A DNA stretch of 8,423 nt, from positions 1 through 8,423 of the forward strand of contig UQAW01000114.1 of NCBI GenBank assembly GCA_900539175.1, written 5' to 3'. This DNA comes from an uncultured Lachnospiraceae bacterium. Lineage in GTDB: Bacteria > Bacillota > Clostridia > Lachnospirales > Lachnospiraceae. The position numbers and the translations under genes are program-made. The notes beneath the pieces were generated by a model. That model did not search any database, was not told the origin of the DNA, and worked only from the letters and a program-made list of their open reading frames with translations. Positions 7,085 through 8,423 of this stretch are shown here, piece by piece (position 1 is the first letter of the stretch; each line of letters opens with the position of its first letter).

Positions 7085-7136
7085 AAAGAGGATGATACAA
7101 AATTGTAATGTTTCACAATTTTGTATCATCCTCTTT
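7085..7136. terminator. Perfect 22-bp hairpin between convergent trpS and the minus-strand gene
   Basis: The arms 7085-7106 and 7115-7136 are perfectly complementary over 22 bases, with an 8-base loop (AATGTTTC). The stem starts 15 bases after the trpS stop and ends 15 bases before the stop of the convergent gene, so it probably terminates both. The base of the stem is AAAGAGG/CCTCTTT, symmetric for both strands, but only three T residues follow the G+C-rich part in either direction. Termination could be less efficient than the stem length suggests. Confidence 0.8.
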
Positions 7137-7151
7137 AGCATTCGCGATTGT

Positions 7152-7532
7152 TTAAAGCAGAGTATCTACCAATCCGGATACGCCGAATTCTGACGCAATA
7201 TTCTTGATCCCTTCCAGTATTTCCTCACGGGAGTAGTTATGTTCCTCCAGAAAATCATTCTGATATTCATTCAGATGTTCATAGAAGGCGAAAGCAAGCT
7301 TCAACTGTGACAGATCAGAGGTGTCCAGATGCTTATAAAGGAGATTTTCTGCTTCGTTGATCTGACCGCTGTCAGCGAGAGCAAATAAATCGATGTCTGC
7401 TTCACTGTCACCGAAGGAAGTAAGCGTTGGTTCGGTGACTTCTGTTTCTTCTTTTTTATGAAAAATAAGTTTTGCAAGTACCTGCATCATTTGTTTGATA
7501 AGGCGCATGACATAATCCTGTTCGTAATCCAT
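7152..7532 (-). CDS. Small conserved clostridial protein, DUF6483-like (126 aa)
   Basis: The protein begins MDYEQDYVMRLIKQMMQVLAK, an N-terminal amphipathic helix that I associate with short DUF6483-type proteins of Clostridia; this assignment is from memory and not certain. A Thr/Glu-rich linker (about 28-46) is followed by a helical region with a TPR-like hairpin (about 49-70, LFALADSGQINEAENLLYKHLD) and more helices to the C-terminus. No signal peptide or clear transmembrane span is present. The start at 7532 has AGAAAGGA 8 bases upstream on the minus strand and a good promoter about 35 bases upstream. The gene converges with trpS across the hairpin and diverges from the response regulator gene. 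Function unknown. Confidence 0.82.
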   Translation of the reverse strand: MDYEQDYVMRLIKQMMQVLAKLIFHKKEETEVTEPTLTSFGDSEADIDLFALADSGQINEAENLLYKHLDTSDLSQLKLAFAFYEHLNEYQNDFLEEHNYSREEILEGIKNIASEFGVSGLVDTLL

Positions 7533-7573
7533 AGCATAAATCCTTTCTTGTAAAATCGTGTGTTCGTCTGTCT

Positions 7574-7602
7574 ATTATATACCAAGAGCCAGAACAGGAC
7601 AA
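7574..7602 (-). promoter_or_regulatory. Sigma-A promoter of the DUF6483-like gene
   Basis: On the minus strand TTGTCC (7602-7597, 4 of 6 matches) is followed after 17 bases by a perfect TATAAT (7579-7574). Transcription would start near 7567, about 35 bases before the start codon. Confidence 0.65.
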
Positions 7603-7620
7603 GAATATCCCGGGAAAAAT

Positions 7621-7636
7621 TTAAGTTTTGATTAAG
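7621..7636 (+). repeat. TTAAG direct repeat with 11-bp period, possible response-regulator box
   Basis: TTAAG occurs at 7621-7625 and again at 7632-7636, giving an 11-base centre-to-centre spacing. It lies over the -35 region of the response regulator promoter. OmpR/PhoB-family dimers bind direct repeats with about this period, so it could be an autoregulatory site. The region is AT-rich and chance occurrence is quite possible. Confidence 0.3.
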
Positions 7637-7643
7637 GAAAGTG

Positions 7644-7652
7644 TGGTATGAT
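7644..7652 (+). promoter_or_regulatory. Extended -10 promoter of the response regulator gene
   Basis: TGGTATGAT carries the TG of an extended -10 and TATGAT (7647-7652, 5 of 6 matches). No good -35 is present at 16-18 bases, consistent with an activator-assisted promoter. The in-frame ATG at 7648 lies inside this element and is therefore not the translation start. The leader would run from about 7659 to 7710. Confidence 0.5.
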
Positions 7653-7710
7653 AAAGACATGTGTAGATGGAACGTGGGAAGTTCCACTGAAAACGGAGGA
7701 AAATATAAGG

Positions 7711-8409
7711 ATGCGTTTATTGTTAGCAGAAGATGAGAAAGAACTTGCGAATGCGCTTGCGGCTGTGTTTAAACACAATAACTACTCAATTGATGTGGTG
7801 TACAACGGAGCGGATGCCTATGACTGGGCTGTAAATACAGAGTATGATGGAATTATTCTGGATATTATGATGCCTAAGATGAATGGACTGGAGGTTTTAC
7901 AGGCATTGCGGAAAAACGGCAGTCATGTTCCGATTCTGTTGCTGACTGCAAAGGGAGAGATTGATGACCGGGTAGAGGGATTGGATCTGGGGGCAGATGA
8001 CTATCTGACGAAACCCTTTGCTATGAAGGAATTGCTTGCCAGAATAAGAGCCATGACCAGAAGAAAGTCGGAATTTTCGTCAGATGTGTTGGAATTCGGC
8101 GGTCTTGTATTGAATCGGAAGAGCTTTGAATTGGGATATCAAAAGCAGATGGTCCGTCTGGGAAACAAGGAGTTCCAGATGATGGAAATGTTGATGCGGA
8201 ATTCGGAGCAATATCTGTCGGCAGAGCAGTTTATGGAGCGTATCTGGGGATATGATGCGGAGGCAGAGATGAATGTGGTTTGGGTGTACATCTCTTATCT
8301 CAGAAAGAAACTTTCAGGTCTGAAAGCCCCAGTGGAAATACACGCGGTTCGGGGAATCGGTTATAAACTAGTACTTCATCCGGTTAGTAACAATACTTTA
8401 CAGTGCTGA
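7711..8409 (+). CDS. OmpR/PhoB-family response regulator
   Basis: A cytoplasmic transcription factor of a two-component system, 232 residues. The receiver domain (1-118) has the acidic pair E7/D8 in LLLAEDE, the phosphoacceptor D51 in IILDIMMP, the switch T79 in LLLTAKG, and K101 in LTKPF. The winged-helix DNA-binding domain (about 125-222) ends with the typical WGYDAEAEMNVVWVYISYLR recognition region and the VRGIGYKL wing. All key residues are intact, so it should be phosphorylated by a cognate kinase. ATG 7711 has GGAGGA (7695-7700) 10 bases upstream; the upstream in-frame ATG at 7648 sits in the promoter -10. The downstream gene appears to overlap its 3' end and is likely the kinase. The target genes and signal cannot be read from the sequence. 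Confidence 0.94.
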   Translation: MRLLLAEDEKELANALAAVFKHNNYSIDVVYNGADAYDWAVNTEYDGIILDIMMPKMNGLEVLQALRKNGSHVPILLLTAKGEIDDRVEGLDLGADDYLTKPFAMKELLARIRAMTRRKSEFSSDVLEFGGLVLNRKSFELGYQKQMVRLGNKEFQMMEMLMRNSEQYLSAEQFMERIWGYDAEAEMNVVWVYISYLRKKLSGLKAPVEIHAVRGIGYKLVLHPVSNNTLQC

Positions 8410-8423
8410 AAAAATTTGCTATA
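8403..8423 (+). CDS. Probable start of an overlapping sensor histidine kinase gene (partial)
   Basis: A GTG at 8403 opens a frame reading MLKKFAI up to the window edge, overlapping the response regulator stop by 7 bases. A short basic start followed by hydrophobic residues fits the N-terminus of membrane sensor kinases, which commonly overlap or abut OmpR-family regulators in this way. Only seven codons are visible and no good ribosome binding site is seen, so this rests mainly on context. Confidence 0.35.

Noticed and set aside
6551..7141. Minus-strand open frame (196 codons) opposite the 3' half of trpS
   Set aside because: It runs through the trpS coding region and the terminator hairpin, has hydrophobic low-complexity composition and no family resemblance.
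7648..7710. 21-codon N-terminal extension of the response regulator from ATG 7648
   Set aside because: This ATG is part of the -10 element TATGAT, and a good ribosome binding site precedes ATG 7711, where the receiver domain begins as usual.

Overview
The window looks like a chromosomal stretch from a low-to-mid GC Gram-positive anaerobe of the Clostridia, most likely Lachnospiraceae (Blautia/Ruminococcus/Dorea-like). This rests on strong GGAGG-type ribosome binding sites on nearly every gene, sigma-A-like promoters, a streptococcal/clostridial-type TrpRS, and the style of the SNF2-SWIM, AIM24 and OmpR-family proteins. The genus is inference. I see no insertion sequence, CRISPR array, tRNA, rRNA or attachment site, and no intergenic stretch longer than about 180 bases.

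Region 1 (about 33-5072, + strand) is a tightly packed four-gene operon: a single-domain RelA/SpoT-type nucleotide pyrophosphokinase without a hydrolase domain, a 77-residue orphan protein, a 185-residue orphan protein, and a 1080-residue SNF2 helicase with an N-terminal SWIM zinc finger. Gaps are 12 and 4 bases, and the last junction is a 4-base ATGA overlap, so the genes are probably co-transcribed and partly translationally coupled. Alarmone synthetase, two small unknowns and a DNA translocase make this the most interesting part of the window. It could be a stress or defence module, but it could also be an ordinary co-regulated family operon.

Region 2 (5073-5855, + strand) has a good sigma-A promoter right after the helicase stop, driving a 225-residue AIM24/TIGR00266-family protein. 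Its sequence shows a threefold internal repeat.

Region 3 (5931-7136, + strand) is trpS under an extended -10 promoter. It encodes the divergent TrpRS subtype, with Gln where Bacillus-type enzymes have the His linked to indolmycin sensitivity. A perfect 22-bp hairpin separates it from the next, convergent gene.

Region 4 (7152-8423) has a small minus-strand gene (126 residues, DUF6483-like) that diverges from an OmpR-family response regulator. The regulator is followed, at the window edge, by what is probably the overlapping start of its sensor kinase. Both divergent promoters are readable, and the regulator promoter carries an 11-bp-spaced direct repeat that could be an autoregulatory site.

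Several longest-ORF starts are wrong by ribosome binding site logic. The starts chosen here are TTG 114, ATG 1276, ATG 5178, ATG 5978 and ATG 7711.
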